Of a stretch of 64,000 bases of DNA, positions 30,921-39,290 are shown piece after piece. The DNA is from Streptomyces lydicus (GTDB taxonomy: Bacteria; Actinomycetota; Actinomycetes; Streptomycetales; Streptomycetaceae). The stretch lies in the NCBI RefSeq assembly GCF_004125265.1, contig NZ_RDTE01000003.1:2976001-3040000 (forward strand). The letters run 5' to 3'. How positions within the stretch are numbered: the first letter of the stretch is position 1; each line of letters opens with the position of its first letter. The translations under genes were made by a program, and so were the position numbers. A model generated the notes under the pieces. That model did no database searches. It saw only the letters and a list, made by a program, of their open reading frames with translations, and was not told the DNA's origin.

Positions 30921-33242
30921 CTGTCTACATTTCGAGACCTCGGGATTTTCCCCGAGACGGCCGAGGCCCTGGAAGCCGTCGGCATCATCTCTCCCTTTCC
31001 CATCCAGGAACTGACGCTCCCCGTCGCCCTCTCCGGCAACGACGTGATCGGCCAGGCAAAGACCGGCACGGGCAAGACCCTGGGCTTCGGCCTGCCGCTC
31101 CTGGAGCGCGTCACCGTCCCCGCCGACGTCGAGGCCGGCCGCGCCAAGCCCGAGCAGCTGACCGAGGCGCCGCAGGCCCTGGTGGTCGTACCCACCCGTG
31201 AGCTGTGCCAGCAGGTCACCAACGACCTGCTCACGGCCGGCAAGGTGCGCAATGTCCGTGTCCTGGCGATCTACGGCGGCCGCGCCTACGAGCCGCAGGT
31301 CGAGGCGCTGAAGAAGGGCGTCGACGTCGTCGTCGGCACGCCCGGCCGCCTCCTCGACCTGGCGGGCCAGAAGAAGCTGAACCTCTCCCAGGTCAAGAGC
31401 CTGGTGCTGGACGAGGCCGACGAGATGCTCGACCTGGGCTTCCTGCCCGACGTCGAGAAGATCATCCAGCTGCTGCCGGTCAAGCGCCAGACGATGCTGT
31501 TCTCGGCGACCATGCCCGGCCAGGTCATCTCCCTGGCCCGCCGCTACATGTCGCAGCCCACGCACATCCGCGCCACCGCGCCGGACGACGAGGGCCAGAC
31601 CGTCCGCAACACCGCCCAGCACGTCTTCCGGGCCCACTCCATGGACAAGCCGGAGATGGTCGCCCGCATCCTGCAGGCCGAGGGCCGGGGCCTGGCGATG
31701 GTGTTCTGCCGTACGAAGCGGACCGCCGCCGATATCGCCGACCAGCTCGCGCGCCGCGGCTTCGCCTCCGGCGCGGTGCACGGCGACCTCGGCCAGGGCG
31801 CCCGTGAGCAGGCGCTGCGCGCCTTCCGCAACGGCAAGGTCGATGTCCTGGTCTGCACCGACGTCGCCGCCCGCGGTATCGACGTCGAGGGTGTGACGCA
31901 TGTCATCAACTACCAGTCGCCCGAGGAAGAGAAGACCTACCTGCACCGCATCGGCCGTACGGGCCGGGCGGGCGCCAAGGGCACCGCGGTCACCCTCGTC
32001 GACTGGGACGACATCCCGCGCTGGAAGCTGATCAACAAGGCGCTGGACCTGGCGTTCGACGAGCCGGAGGAGACCTACTCCACCTCGCCGCACCTCTACG
32101 AGCAGCTGAACATCCCCGCGGGCACCAAGGGCGTGCTGCCGCGCAACGAGCGCACCCGCGCCGGGCTGGCCGCGGAAGAGGTCGAGGACCTGGGCGAGAC
32201 CGGCGGCCGCGGCCGTGGTCCCCGTAAGGGTGCCGTCGTCGAGGAGGAGCGCCCCCAGCGCACCCGTACGCCGCGGCAGCGCCGCCGTACCCGTGGCGGT
32301 ACGCCCATGGACGGGGCGGCCGCCGCCGAGGCGCCCGCGACCGCGTCCCCCGCCGTCGCCGAGGGCACCGAAAGCGCGGAGAACACCGGGCCGCGTCAGC
32401 CGCGCCGGCGCCGCCGTACCCGCGGCAGCCAGAACTCGGCCGCAGCGGCCGTCCCGGCCCCGGCCGCCGAGGCCTCGGGCGCTCCCGCCAAGGTGACCAA
32501 GGCTGCCCCCAAGGCGACCGAGGCTGCCCCCAAGGTGGCCGAGACCGCCCCCAAGGCGACCCAGGCTGCCGCCGTGGCGACCGAGGCGGTGGCCGAGCCG
32601 GTCAGGCCGCGCCGCCGCCGGCCCCGCATCGTCCGTCCCGAGGACACCGGGAGCTTCCAGACTGTGGAGAGCGCGGCGCAGGCGCTCGCGGCGGCGAAGG
32701 GCGCGGCGGTCGTCGCCGAGTCCGCGGCCGTGGCCGAGCCCGCCGAGGCGCCGGCCAAGCCGCGCCGCCGGACCCGCAGCACCGCCAAGGCCGCCGCGGC
32801 GACGGCAACGGCACCGGCCGCGGTGACGGAGACCGTCACGGACGCCGCGGTGGAGGCTCCCGCCAAGCCGAAGCGGACCCGTAAGGCCGCGCCCAAGGCC
32901 GCCGAGGCCGTGGGCGACGCGGCCGAGGCCGCGGTGGAGGCGCCGGCCAAGCCGAAGCGGACCCGCAAGGCCGCGGCTGCCAAGCCGGCCGCCGAGAGCG
33001 CCGTCGACACCGTCGAGGACGCCCCGGCCAAGCCGAAGCGCACGCGGAAGGCCGCGGCCACCACCAAGGCCGTGGCGGACGCACCCGCCGAGGAAGCGCC
33101 GGCCAAGCCCAAGCGGACCCGCAAGGCCGCGGCCAAGCCGGCCGCGGAGGCGACGGAGACGACGGAGACCGCCGAGGCCAAGCCGGTGCGCCGCCGCACC
33201 CGCGCCAAGGCGCCCGCCGCCGAGGCGACGCCCGAGAGCTGA
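30921..33242 (+). CDS. DEAD-box RNA helicase (RhlE-like) with H1-like basic tail
   Basis: A full DEAD-box core: FRDLG and Q motif (SPFPIQ), AKTGTGKT, PTRELCQQ, LDEADEMLD, SAT, ARGIDVEGVTH and HRIGRTGRAG. The core ends at about residue 375. It is followed by ~400 residues of Ala/Lys/Pro/Arg-rich tail with four near-identical APAKPKRTRKAA units and related repeats, like histone H1 or HupS tails, suited to binding nucleic acid non-specifically. The core N-terminus begins STFRDLG; no ATG, GTG or TTG lies close by. A CTG at 30921 sits 7 nt after AGAGG and is taken as the start (773 aa). It probably remodels RNA or ribosomes. Confidence 0.88.
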   Translation: MSTFRDLGIFPETAEALEAVGIISPFPIQELTLPVALSGNDVIGQAKTGTGKTLGFGLPLLERVTVPADVEAGRAKPEQLTEAPQALVVVPTRELCQQVTNDLLTAGKVRNVRVLAIYGGRAYEPQVEALKKGVDVVVGTPGRLLDLAGQKKLNLSQVKSLVLDEADEMLDLGFLPDVEKIIQLLPVKRQTMLFSATMPGQVISLARRYMSQPTHIRATAPDDEGQTVRNTAQHVFRAHSMDKPEMVARILQAEGRGLAMVFCRTKRTAADIADQLARRGFASGAVHGDLGQGAREQALRAFRNGKVDVLVCTDVAARGIDVEGVTHVINYQSPEEEKTYLHRIGRTGRAGAKGTAVTLVDWDDIPRWKLINKALDLAFDEPEETYSTSPHLYEQLNIPAGTKGVLPRNERTRAGLAAEEVEDLGETGGRGRGPRKGAVVEEERPQRTRTPRQRRRTRGGTPMDGAAAAEAPATASPAVAEGTESAENTGPRQPRRRRRTRGSQNSAAAAVPAPAAEASGAPAKVTKAAPKATEAAPKVAETAPKATQAAAVATEAVAEPVRPRRRRPRIVRPEDTGSFQTVESAAQALAAAKGAAVVAESAAVAEPAEAPAKPRRRTRSTAKAAAATATAPAAVTETVTDAAVEAPAKPKRTRKAAPKAAEAVGDAAEAAVEAPAKPKRTRKAAAAKPAAESAVDTVEDAPAKPKRTRKAAATTKAVADAPAEEAPAKPKRTRKAAAKPAAEATETTETAEAKPVRRRTRAKAPAAEATPES

Positions 33243-33273
33243 GCCTGGCCCGGCTGACGCCGGGATCCCGGCG

Positions 33274-33314
33274 CGACGACCCGGCGCCCGCACTGTGCGG
33301 GCGCCGGGTCGTCG
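33274..33314. terminator. Terminator after the RNA helicase gene
   Basis: A perfect 19-bp palindromic stem (33274-33292 with 33296-33314) with a 3-nt loop, 32 bp after the helicase stop codon. Confidence 0.88.
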
Positions 33315-33359
33315 GCGTCCCCGGCCCGTATTGACCGCCCGCCGGATAACCTCGACCCC

Positions 33360-34226
33360 ATGAGCAGGCCGCCCACCCTCACACTCCCCCCGTGCGCCCG
33401 TGCGTACCGACTCGACACCGAGCGCGGCTCCTTCGCCGTGCAGGACGCTCGTCCCGATGCCGCGCCGATCGGGACCGCCCTGCTGGTGCCCGGATTCACC
33501 GGCAGCAAGGAGGACTTCATCGCCTTGCTGGCCCCGCTGGCCGCGGCGGGGTTCCGGGCGGTCGCCGTGGACGGGCGCGGACAGCACGAGTCCCCCGGCC
33601 CCCGCGACGAACGGTCTTATGTGCAAAGGGAGTTGGCGCTCGATGTGCTGGCCCAGGCGCGGGCCCTACGGGAGCCGGACGGCGGTCCTGTGCATCTGCT
33701 GGGGCACTCGCTGGGCGGGCTGGTCACCCGGGCCGCCGTGCTGCTCGACCCGGCCCCGTTCCGCTCGCTGACCGTGCTCAGCTCCGGTCCCGCCGCCATC
33801 GAGGCGTCCCAGCAGGCCCGGGTGCGGATGCTGATCGAGGCGCTCGGCACGCTCGACATGGAGAGCGTCTGGCGGGCGATGCGCGAGCTGGATCCCCCGG
33901 AGGCGGCGGAGGCGTCGACGCCACCGGAGATCGGCGCGTTCCTGTACCGCCGTTGGCTGAACACCGTTCCCGAGCAGCTGATCGCGACCGGCCGTCAGAT
34001 GCTGGAAGAGCCCGACCGGGTGGCGGAGCTGGCCCGTACGGGCATGGCCACCCATGTGGTCTCCGGCGCCGTCGACTATGCGTGGCCGGTGCCGTCGATG
34101 GACGCGATGGCCGAGCGGCTGTCCGCCCGGCGCACCGTCATCGAGGGCGCCGAGCACTCCCCCAATGCCGAACGGCCGCAGAAGACGGCCGAGGCGCTTG
34201 CCGGGTTCTGGAGCGGCGTGGGCTGA
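33360..34226 (+). CDS. Alpha/beta hydrolase
   Basis: A 288-aa alpha/beta hydrolase with LVPGFTGSKEDF near residue 42, nucleophile GHSLGG near 116, and a late GAEHSPNAERP that holds the catalytic histidine. Substrate unknown. A TAACCT box lies 7 nt before the ATG without a ribosome binding site, suggesting a leaderless transcript. The last codons (WSGVG) lie inside the first unit of a 35-bp tandem repeat, so the C-terminus may vary between strains. Confidence 0.86.
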   Translation: MSRPPTLTLPPCARAYRLDTERGSFAVQDARPDAAPIGTALLVPGFTGSKEDFIALLAPLAAAGFRAVAVDGRGQHESPGPRDERSYVQRELALDVLAQARALREPDGGPVHLLGHSLGGLVTRAAVLLDPAPFRSLTVLSSGPAAIEASQQARVRMLIEALGTLDMESVWRAMRELDPPEAAEASTPPEIGAFLYRRWLNTVPEQLIATGRQMLEEPDRVAELARTGMATHVVSGAVDYAWPVPSMDAMAERLSARRTVIEGAEHSPNAERPQKTAEALAGFWSGVG

Positions 34227-34315
34227 GTGCCACCCGGCCGTCGGGGAGCGGCGTGGGCTGAGTGCCACCCGGCCGTCGGGGAGCGGTGTGGGCTGAGTGC
34301 CGCCCGGCCGTCCGG
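34211..34315. repeat. 35-bp tandem repeat, three units
   Basis: Units at 34211-34245, 34246-34280 and 34281-34315 begin GAGCGGCGTGGGCTGAGTGC. The first two are identical, and the third differs at a few positions. The first unit overlaps the end of the hydrolase gene, and each unit repeats its stop codon context. Confidence 0.9.
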
Positions 34316-34445
34316 GACCGCCGCCGGCGCGTGTGGGCCGAGCGGACGGCGTCGCCAGGACAGCGCGGGGCGGTTCGGCGAGCATCGAGAAAGGCGGGCC
34401 CCCACCGGCGCCCGGCCGGCACCGCTTCGCACGAAGGGCCCGACC

Positions 34446-34925
34446 ATGACCGAGAATCCGTCGACTTCCCCGGCCGGCGCCGAGGACGCCCCTCACGGCA
34501 TCGCGCTCAACCGGACCTTCGACGCCCGCCGTGAGCTGGTCTTCGCGGCGTGGACGACGCCCGAGCACTTCGCGTACTGGTTCGGCGGGGAACTGGCGGT
34601 GCCGGTCGAGCGGATGACGATGGACGCCCGGCCGGGCGGGGTCTGGACGCTGGTCATGCGCACCCCGGACGGCGGCGAGCTGCCGTTCTCCGGGGTCTAC
34701 CGCGAGGTGGCCGCCCCGGAACGCCTGGAGTTCACCCTCAGGGACACGGCCGCGCCGAGCTCCGAGGGCGAGATCGTCCGGGTCACCCTGACCGATCTCG
34801 GTGACCGTACGGAGATGGCCTTCCGCCAGTTGGGCGGCAACCTCACCTCCGAGCAGTACCGCCAGGCGGAGGCGGGCTGGGCAGGCTTCTTCGACCGCCT
34901 CACCGAGCTGCTGGCGAGGGCCTGA
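34446..34925 (+). CDS. SRPBCC (AHSA1-type) domain protein
   Basis: A 159-aa helix-grip protein: LNRTFDARRELVFAAWTTPE, then YWFGG, GGVWTLVMRTPDGGELPFSG, and TEMAFRQ. This matches activator-of-Hsp90/START-like SRPBCC proteins, which bind hydrophobic ligands. Specific role unknown. ATG start at 34446 with AAGGG upstream. Confidence 0.85.
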   Translation: MTENPSTSPAGAEDAPHGIALNRTFDARRELVFAAWTTPEHFAYWFGGELAVPVERMTMDARPGGVWTLVMRTPDGGELPFSGVYREVAAPERLEFTLRDTAAPSSEGEIVRVTLTDLGDRTEMAFRQLGGNLTSEQYRQAEAGWAGFFDRLTELLARA

Positions 34926-35000
34926 GCGGCCCGCCCCGCGGCGCCGCGGGAGTGGTGCCGACAAGACCTGCCGCCGGCGCCTGTGCGGCCTGGTACCGGT

Positions 35001-35930
35001 CTAGTACTGCCCCTGGACGTGCTCCCAGAAGCCGTCGCGCAGGACCCGCCGCAGGTCGGCGTGGCTGCGCAGGGAGTGCCGCAGCAGCGCCTCCGCGGCG
35101 GTCAGGAGTTCCTGGTCGACGGCGCCGGGCAGATACGGGTGGCCCGGCAGCAGCCCGGCCGCCCACTCGCGGCCGCGTTCCGACAGCCACTGCGCGGCGA
35201 CCCGTGCCCCGACGAAGCGGACCTCCTCACGGCTGGGCGCGGGCCCCTCCCCCGTCATCTGGTCGCCGCACTCGACGCCGATCCGCCGGGTGACGTACGG
35301 CTTGCAGAATTCCAGGTCGAAGGTGCGCGCGCTGTCGACCTCCCACAGCAGCGGCTCGGCCTGATTGCGGCCGCCCGGGGCCTCGATGCCCCACAGATGC
35401 ACCCGTGCCCCATAGCCCTGTGCCGCCTCCACCGCGGAGACCAGGTCCTCGTCGCCGCCGATGAGCACCGCATCGCTGATCGCGCGGTGCCGGGCCAGCG
35501 ACTCCAGGTCGGAGCGGATCAGGGAGTCGACGCCCTTCTGCTGGTTGTTGGCGTTGAGGTTGCCGAGCCTGACCTTCACATCGGGCAGCTCGGCGATCCG
35601 CTGCTGTTCCTGGGTGTGGATCCGGCGGCGGGCGCCGTCGTACCAGTAGACGCGCAGCAGCCGGCTGTCCGGGAAGATCATCCGGGCCTTGTCGATAAAG
35701 GCCTCGATGATCCCTTCGGCGTCGAGATCGAACGCCTTGCGGTCCTCCGTGCCGGTGACCAGCCGTCCCGCCGCGGCGTAGACATAGCCCGCGTCCACGA
35801 AGGCCGCATGGGTGGACGGGCTGGTGGAGACCTCGGCGAGCACCCGGGTGAGCAGCTCGTTGGTGCGCTCGATCCCGGCGGCGAGCGCCGTGAGGTCGGT
35901 GTGGCCCGTGGGCTGGACGTCGTTGTTCAT
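35001..35930 (-). CDS. NYN domain (PIN-like) putative ribonuclease
   Basis: A 309-aa protein. The NYN core shows the acidic active-site pattern: AAFVDAGYVY near residue 45, a middle Asp segment (NQQKGVDSLIRSDLESLA), and LIGGDEDLVSAVEAAQGYG near 160. The C-terminal third is helical and may be a regulatory or RNA-binding part. NYN proteins are metal-dependent RNA nucleases. Start at 35930 (MNNDVQPTGH). The frame runs 40 codons further upstream into the divergent promoter region, which I treat as untranslated. Confidence 0.82.
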   Translation of the reverse strand: MNNDVQPTGHTDLTALAAGIERTNELLTRVLAEVSTSPSTHAAFVDAGYVYAAAGRLVTGTEDRKAFDLDAEGIIEAFIDKARMIFPDSRLLRVYWYDGARRRIHTQEQQRIAELPDVKVRLGNLNANNQQKGVDSLIRSDLESLARHRAISDAVLIGGDEDLVSAVEAAQGYGARVHLWGIEAPGGRNQAEPLLWEVDSARTFDLEFCKPYVTRRIGVECGDQMTGEGPAPSREEVRFVGARVAAQWLSERGREWAAGLLPGHPYLPGAVDQELLTAAEALLRHSLRSHADLRRVLRDGFWEHVQGQY

Positions 35931-36133
35931 ACCGGACCCATTCTCCGGGCGGTCACTCCGCGGGCACAACCGCGCTACCGCTCCGTACTTAGGCCGTCGA
36001 AATTTTTCTTTAGCGTAGGGAATGATTGCACTGGGCAGGTCGTTATACATGGACGGAGCGCCCGGCAGCGACGCCGGGCGGCTCGTATACCCAGAAGTTC
36101 TCCGCAGGAGGATCAGACGAAGGGAGAAGCCGT

Positions 36134-36286
36134 ATGCGCTTCGAGATCATGCGCCTGGACGATGTCGACGGCACCGCCGTGGACAGCACCGTCGTGGACG
36201 CCGCCTCCGTCAACCGGATCGTGCAGCAGGCCGCCGCAACGGGCCAGCGCATCTACATCCGCCCGGCCGGCACCGCCGTCCGTTAA
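36134..36286 (+). CDS. Small conserved-looking protein (50 aa), function unknown
   Basis: Begins MRFEIMRLDDVDGTAVDSTV and ends IYIRPAGTAVR. A single small alpha/beta-like unit with no membrane segment. A strong GGGAG lies 7 nt before the ATG, and a terminator follows 60 bp after the stop. An AT-rich patch (ATTTTTCTTTAGCGT, around 36000-36015) upstream probably holds its promoter. I cannot assign a function. Confidence 0.72.
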   Translation: MRFEIMRLDDVDGTAVDSTVVDAASVNRIVQQAAATGQRIYIRPAGTAVR

Positions 36287-36345
36287 CGCCCATCCCGCCG
36301 CCCGATGACGCGAGCACCCGGCCCGCGCACGGCCGCGCCGCACGA

Positions 36346-36389
36346 GCGCCCCCGTACGACGACTGGAATCAGCCGTCGTACGGGGGCGC
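36346..36389. terminator. Bidirectional terminator before marC
   Basis: A perfect 16-bp stem (36346-36361 with 36374-36389) with a 12-nt loop, between the convergent small-protein gene and the MarC-family gene. Confidence 0.87.
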
Positions 36390-36428
36390 TGCGGTGTCCG
36401 CGCCCGGTTCCCGGCACCCGGGCGGGCG

Positions 36429-37034
36429 TCAGGCTCCCTGGATCACCTGCAGCACGCCGTTGATGATCTGCTGCACGGCGAGCGCGGAGAGCATCATGCC
36501 CGCCAGCCGCGTCACCAGGACCACTCCGCCGTCCTTGATCACGCGGATGATCACCAGCGAGAACCGCATCACCAGATAGAGCACCACATGGATCGCCGCG
36601 ATCGCCGTCCAGACGGAGAGCTGGGCGGCGAAGCCGTGCGCGTGCTGCACCGCGAGGATCACCGACACGATCGCGCCCGGCCCGGCCAGCAGCGGCATGC
36701 CCAGCGGCACCAGCGCCACATTGACGTCCTTGGTCTGGGTCGGCTCCTCCGACTTCCCGGTCAGCAGATCCAGTGCGACCAGCAGAAGCAGCAGCCCACC
36801 CGCGATCATCAGCGCGGGCGTAGAGATGTGCAGCCGCCCCAGGATCTGCCGGCCGAAGAGGCCGAAGACGGCGATGACGCAGAACGCGACGGTGGCCGCC
36901 TGCCAGGCCATCCGGCGCTGCACCTTGGCGGGCCGGCCGGAGGTCAGGCCCAGGAAGATCGGGGTGATACCCGGCGGATCCATGATCACGAAGAGGGTGA
37001 CGAAGAGCGTACTGAAGACAGCGATGTCGAACAC
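36429..37034 (-). CDS. MarC family integral membrane protein
   Basis: A 201-aa protein with six predicted helices. It has the MarC signature MDPPGITPIFLGLTSG near residues 18-33 and PLLAGPGAIVSVILAV near 111. Family members were once linked to multiple antibiotic resistance, but their transport role is unproved. GTG start. The 226 bp between it and the PHP gene hold only a weak hairpin (around 37190-37210). Confidence 0.9.
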   Translation of the reverse strand: MFDIAVFSTLFVTLFVIMDPPGITPIFLGLTSGRPAKVQRRMAWQAATVAFCVIAVFGLFGRQILGRLHISTPALMIAGGLLLLLVALDLLTGKSEEPTQTKDVNVALVPLGMPLLAGPGAIVSVILAVQHAHGFAAQLSVWTAIAAIHVVLYLVMRFSLVIIRVIKDGGVVLVTRLAGMMLSALAVQQIINGVLQVIQGA

Positions 37035-37260
37035 GGTGAAGGCCTTGCGAGAGGTGGTACGGGACGAGCGCTCACGGGCGGCGCACGGGCGCGGATCCGT
37101 AAGGCGGCCAGGGAAGGAAAGGGGCCGGGAAAGGGGAGGAGGAGGTGGGCGGGCAGCGACGGGCGCAGGGCGGTATCCGCACCGTCGCCCGGCGGCACCG
37201 GACAGGTGCCGGTGGAGTGCCGGGATACGGGGTGTGCGCGGCGGCCGGCGGCCGCGCGGG

Positions 37261-38115
37261 TCAGCCGCCCGTGCCGGGAACGGGGAAGGCGCCGGTCGCG
37301 CGCCGCACGATCTCGCCGTAGATCTCGGGGTCGGTGGTGTATTCGCCGAGGCGGCAGGTCTTGCGGCTGCCGTGGTAGTCGCTGGAACCGGTGGTCAGCA
37401 GTCCGAGGTCGGCGGCCAGGCCGCGCAGCCGCGCGCGGGTCGGCTCCTCGTGGTCCATGTGGTCGACCTCGATGCCGTCGAGACCCGCCGCGGCGAGAGC
37501 GGCGATCGCGCTCTCGGGTACGCAGGAGCCGCGCTTGACGGCCAGCGGATGCGCGAAGACGGTGACCCCGCCGGCGGCCTTGACCAGCCGGATCGCGTCG
37601 AACGGGTCGAGCTCGTGCTTCTCCACGTACGCCCGCCCGTCGCCCGCCAGCCACTCGGAGGTGAAGGCGTCCGAGACGGAGTCGATCACGCCCAGGTCGA
37701 CGAGGGCGGTGGCGATGTGCGGCCGTCCCACGGCGCCGTCGCCGGCGATCCGGGCGACCTGCTCCCAGGTGACCGGCACACCGAGCTCCCGCAGCTTGGC
37801 GACCATCCCCCGGGCCCGCGGCACCCGGTCGTCCCGCACCAGCTCGCGCTCACGGGCGAACTCCGGCTCCTCGGGGTCGAAGAGGTAGGCGAGCATATGG
37901 AGGCTCACCCCGTCGAGCCGGCAGGAGAGTTCGGCGCCGGTGACCAGCGTCAGCCCCGCGGGCAGCGCGGCCCGCGCCTCGGCGTGCCCGCCGACGGTGT
38001 CGTGGTCGGTCAGCGCGATGACGTCCAGCCCCGCGGCCGCGGCGCCGCGCACCAGCTCCGCGGGCGTGTCCGTACCGTCGGACGCCGTGGAGTGGGTGTG
38101 CAGATCGATGCGCAC
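37261..38115 (-). CDS. PHP domain phosphoesterase
   Basis: A 284-aa PHP protein: metal-binding motifs RIDLHTHSTASDGT at the N-terminus, ALTDHDTV near 38, VTGAELS near 60, FAHPLAVKRG near 184 and SSDYHGSRK near 243. Such stand-alone PHP proteins hydrolyse 3'-phosphonucleotides or RNA 5' ends (RNase AM/TrpH-like). GTG at 38115 follows GGAG by 8 nt, and the metal motif begins at the second residue. Confidence 0.9.
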   Translation of the reverse strand: MRIDLHTHSTASDGTDTPAELVRGAAAAGLDVIALTDHDTVGGHAEARAALPAGLTLVTGAELSCRLDGVSLHMLAYLFDPEEPEFARERELVRDDRVPRARGMVAKLRELGVPVTWEQVARIAGDGAVGRPHIATALVDLGVIDSVSDAFTSEWLAGDGRAYVEKHELDPFDAIRLVKAAGGVTVFAHPLAVKRGSCVPESAIAALAAAGLDGIEVDHMDHEEPTRARLRGLAADLGLLTTGSSDYHGSRKTCRLGEYTTDPEIYGEIVRRATGAFPVPGTGG

Positions 38116-38364
38116 GACGCGGACTCCAGACTGCTGCGGGACGGACGGGACGGATGCGGGACAGATACGGGGCGGGCCCGGCAGGAGGCCGGGGGAGGTA
38201 CGCCCCAGGGGACACCGGAAGGATACCGGGCGGCCGGTAGCGCCCATGGCCCGGCGGACGGTGAGGGAGGCCACCCCGGGGTCCGCACCGCCGGGGTCCG
38301 CACCTCCGCCTCCGGCGGCCGGCCTCGACGCCGCCCCGAGCGGCCGCCCCCGAGCGGCCGGCCC

Positions 38365-39003
38365 TCAGCCCAGGATCCGCGGCGAGATGGCCCCGCACGG
38401 CAGCAGATCCACCTCGGCGCCCGCCTCGCGCAGATCGGTCAGCACCAGCTCGTCGTACAGCAGCAGCCCCGACTGCTCGGGCCAGACGATCGCCCAGAGC
38501 CACAGCCCGCGCGCCTCGCCCGCGAAGACCGCACGGTCCGCGGGCGCACCGTCGACATGCCACAAGGCGGTCGGGCGGCCGGCGGCGAGCACCTTGGCGT
38601 GCGGCGGTTTGTCCACGCACATATGGGGGCCGGGGTCGGGGCCGTCGATACCGGCGTAGCGCGCGCCGAGGCCGACGCCCAGTTCCTCGGCGATCAGCAG
38701 CAGTTCGCCGGGGCCGCCGAGCGGGCCGGGGCCCGTGCAGGCCACCGCGGTCGCGCGGCCGCCGCTGCGGTCGTCACCGGCGCAGGCCACGCCGGTGAAC
38801 AGCCAGCCGACCGGCAGCGGCCAGGGCATCCACACGGGCACCTGCGCGCGCTGCACGACAACGCCGAGCGCTTCGACGCTCGGCGGGACGACGGGCTGGA
38901 GTGGGTGCACGGTGCCGTGCAGCGCGCACTGCCAGGTGTCGGAGAAGAGACCGGGCGCCCGAACCCGGCCTCCGCACTTCGGACAACTGGGTTCGCCCCT
39001 CAT
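38365..39003 (-). CDS. DUF6758 family zinc-ribbon protein
   Basis: A 212-aa protein with an N-terminal zinc ribbon (CPKCGGRV near residue 7, with a matching CALHG near 26) and a mixed alpha/beta body rich in Trp and Pro. Known only as a conserved Streptomyces family; function unknown. ATG has GGAGGACC and GGAGGG upstream. It is followed by the PHP gene on the same strand. Confidence 0.75.
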   Translation of the reverse strand: MRGEPSCPKCGGRVRAPGLFSDTWQCALHGTVHPLQPVVPPSVEALGVVVQRAQVPVWMPWPLPVGWLFTGVACAGDDRSGGRATAVACTGPGPLGGPGELLLIAEELGVGLGARYAGIDGPDPGPHMCVDKPPHAKVLAAGRPTALWHVDGAPADRAVFAGEARGLWLWAIVWPEQSGLLLYDELVLTDLREAGAEVDLLPCGAISPRILG

Positions 39004-39138
39004 AGCCCTCCACGGTCCTCCAGCCCCGCCGCCGCGTCAAGGACGATCACGCCACCGGTGTGCCCCGAATCACCTGCCCCGCCGTGCATTTGACCACTTC
39101 CCGGCAACCCGCCCGTCCGACCGCCCACACGACCAGGA

Positions 39139-39153
39139 AAGTAGTTGCTACTT
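39139..39153. promoter_or_regulatory. Palindromic operator-like site upstream of the MFS transporter
   Basis: A perfect AAGTAG-TTG-CTACTT inverted repeat inside an AT-richer stretch that also holds a candidate promoter (TTGCAG, 17 bp, TTATTG, to about 39179). It is the right size for a MarR or other winged-helix dimer, but no such regulator gene lies in the window. Confidence 0.5.
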
Positions 39154-39290
39154 GCAGTCTTTAGCGTGTCTAACTTATTGTGTGTAAACGTCAACGATCC
39201 CGGCGGGCCGACTGGCCCCCGGCATTCACCCGCGGGCCCCGGGATCCAGGGGCACGCAACCGGCAACCCAACGGGAAGGGGATCTTCAGC

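Noticed and set aside
30375-33626. 1083-codon minus-strand frame opposite the RNA helicase
   Set aside because: Antisense shadow of the repeat tail and helicase core; no domains.
34211-34315. CRISPR repeat
   Set aside because: 35-bp units are directly adjacent, with no spacers and no cas genes.
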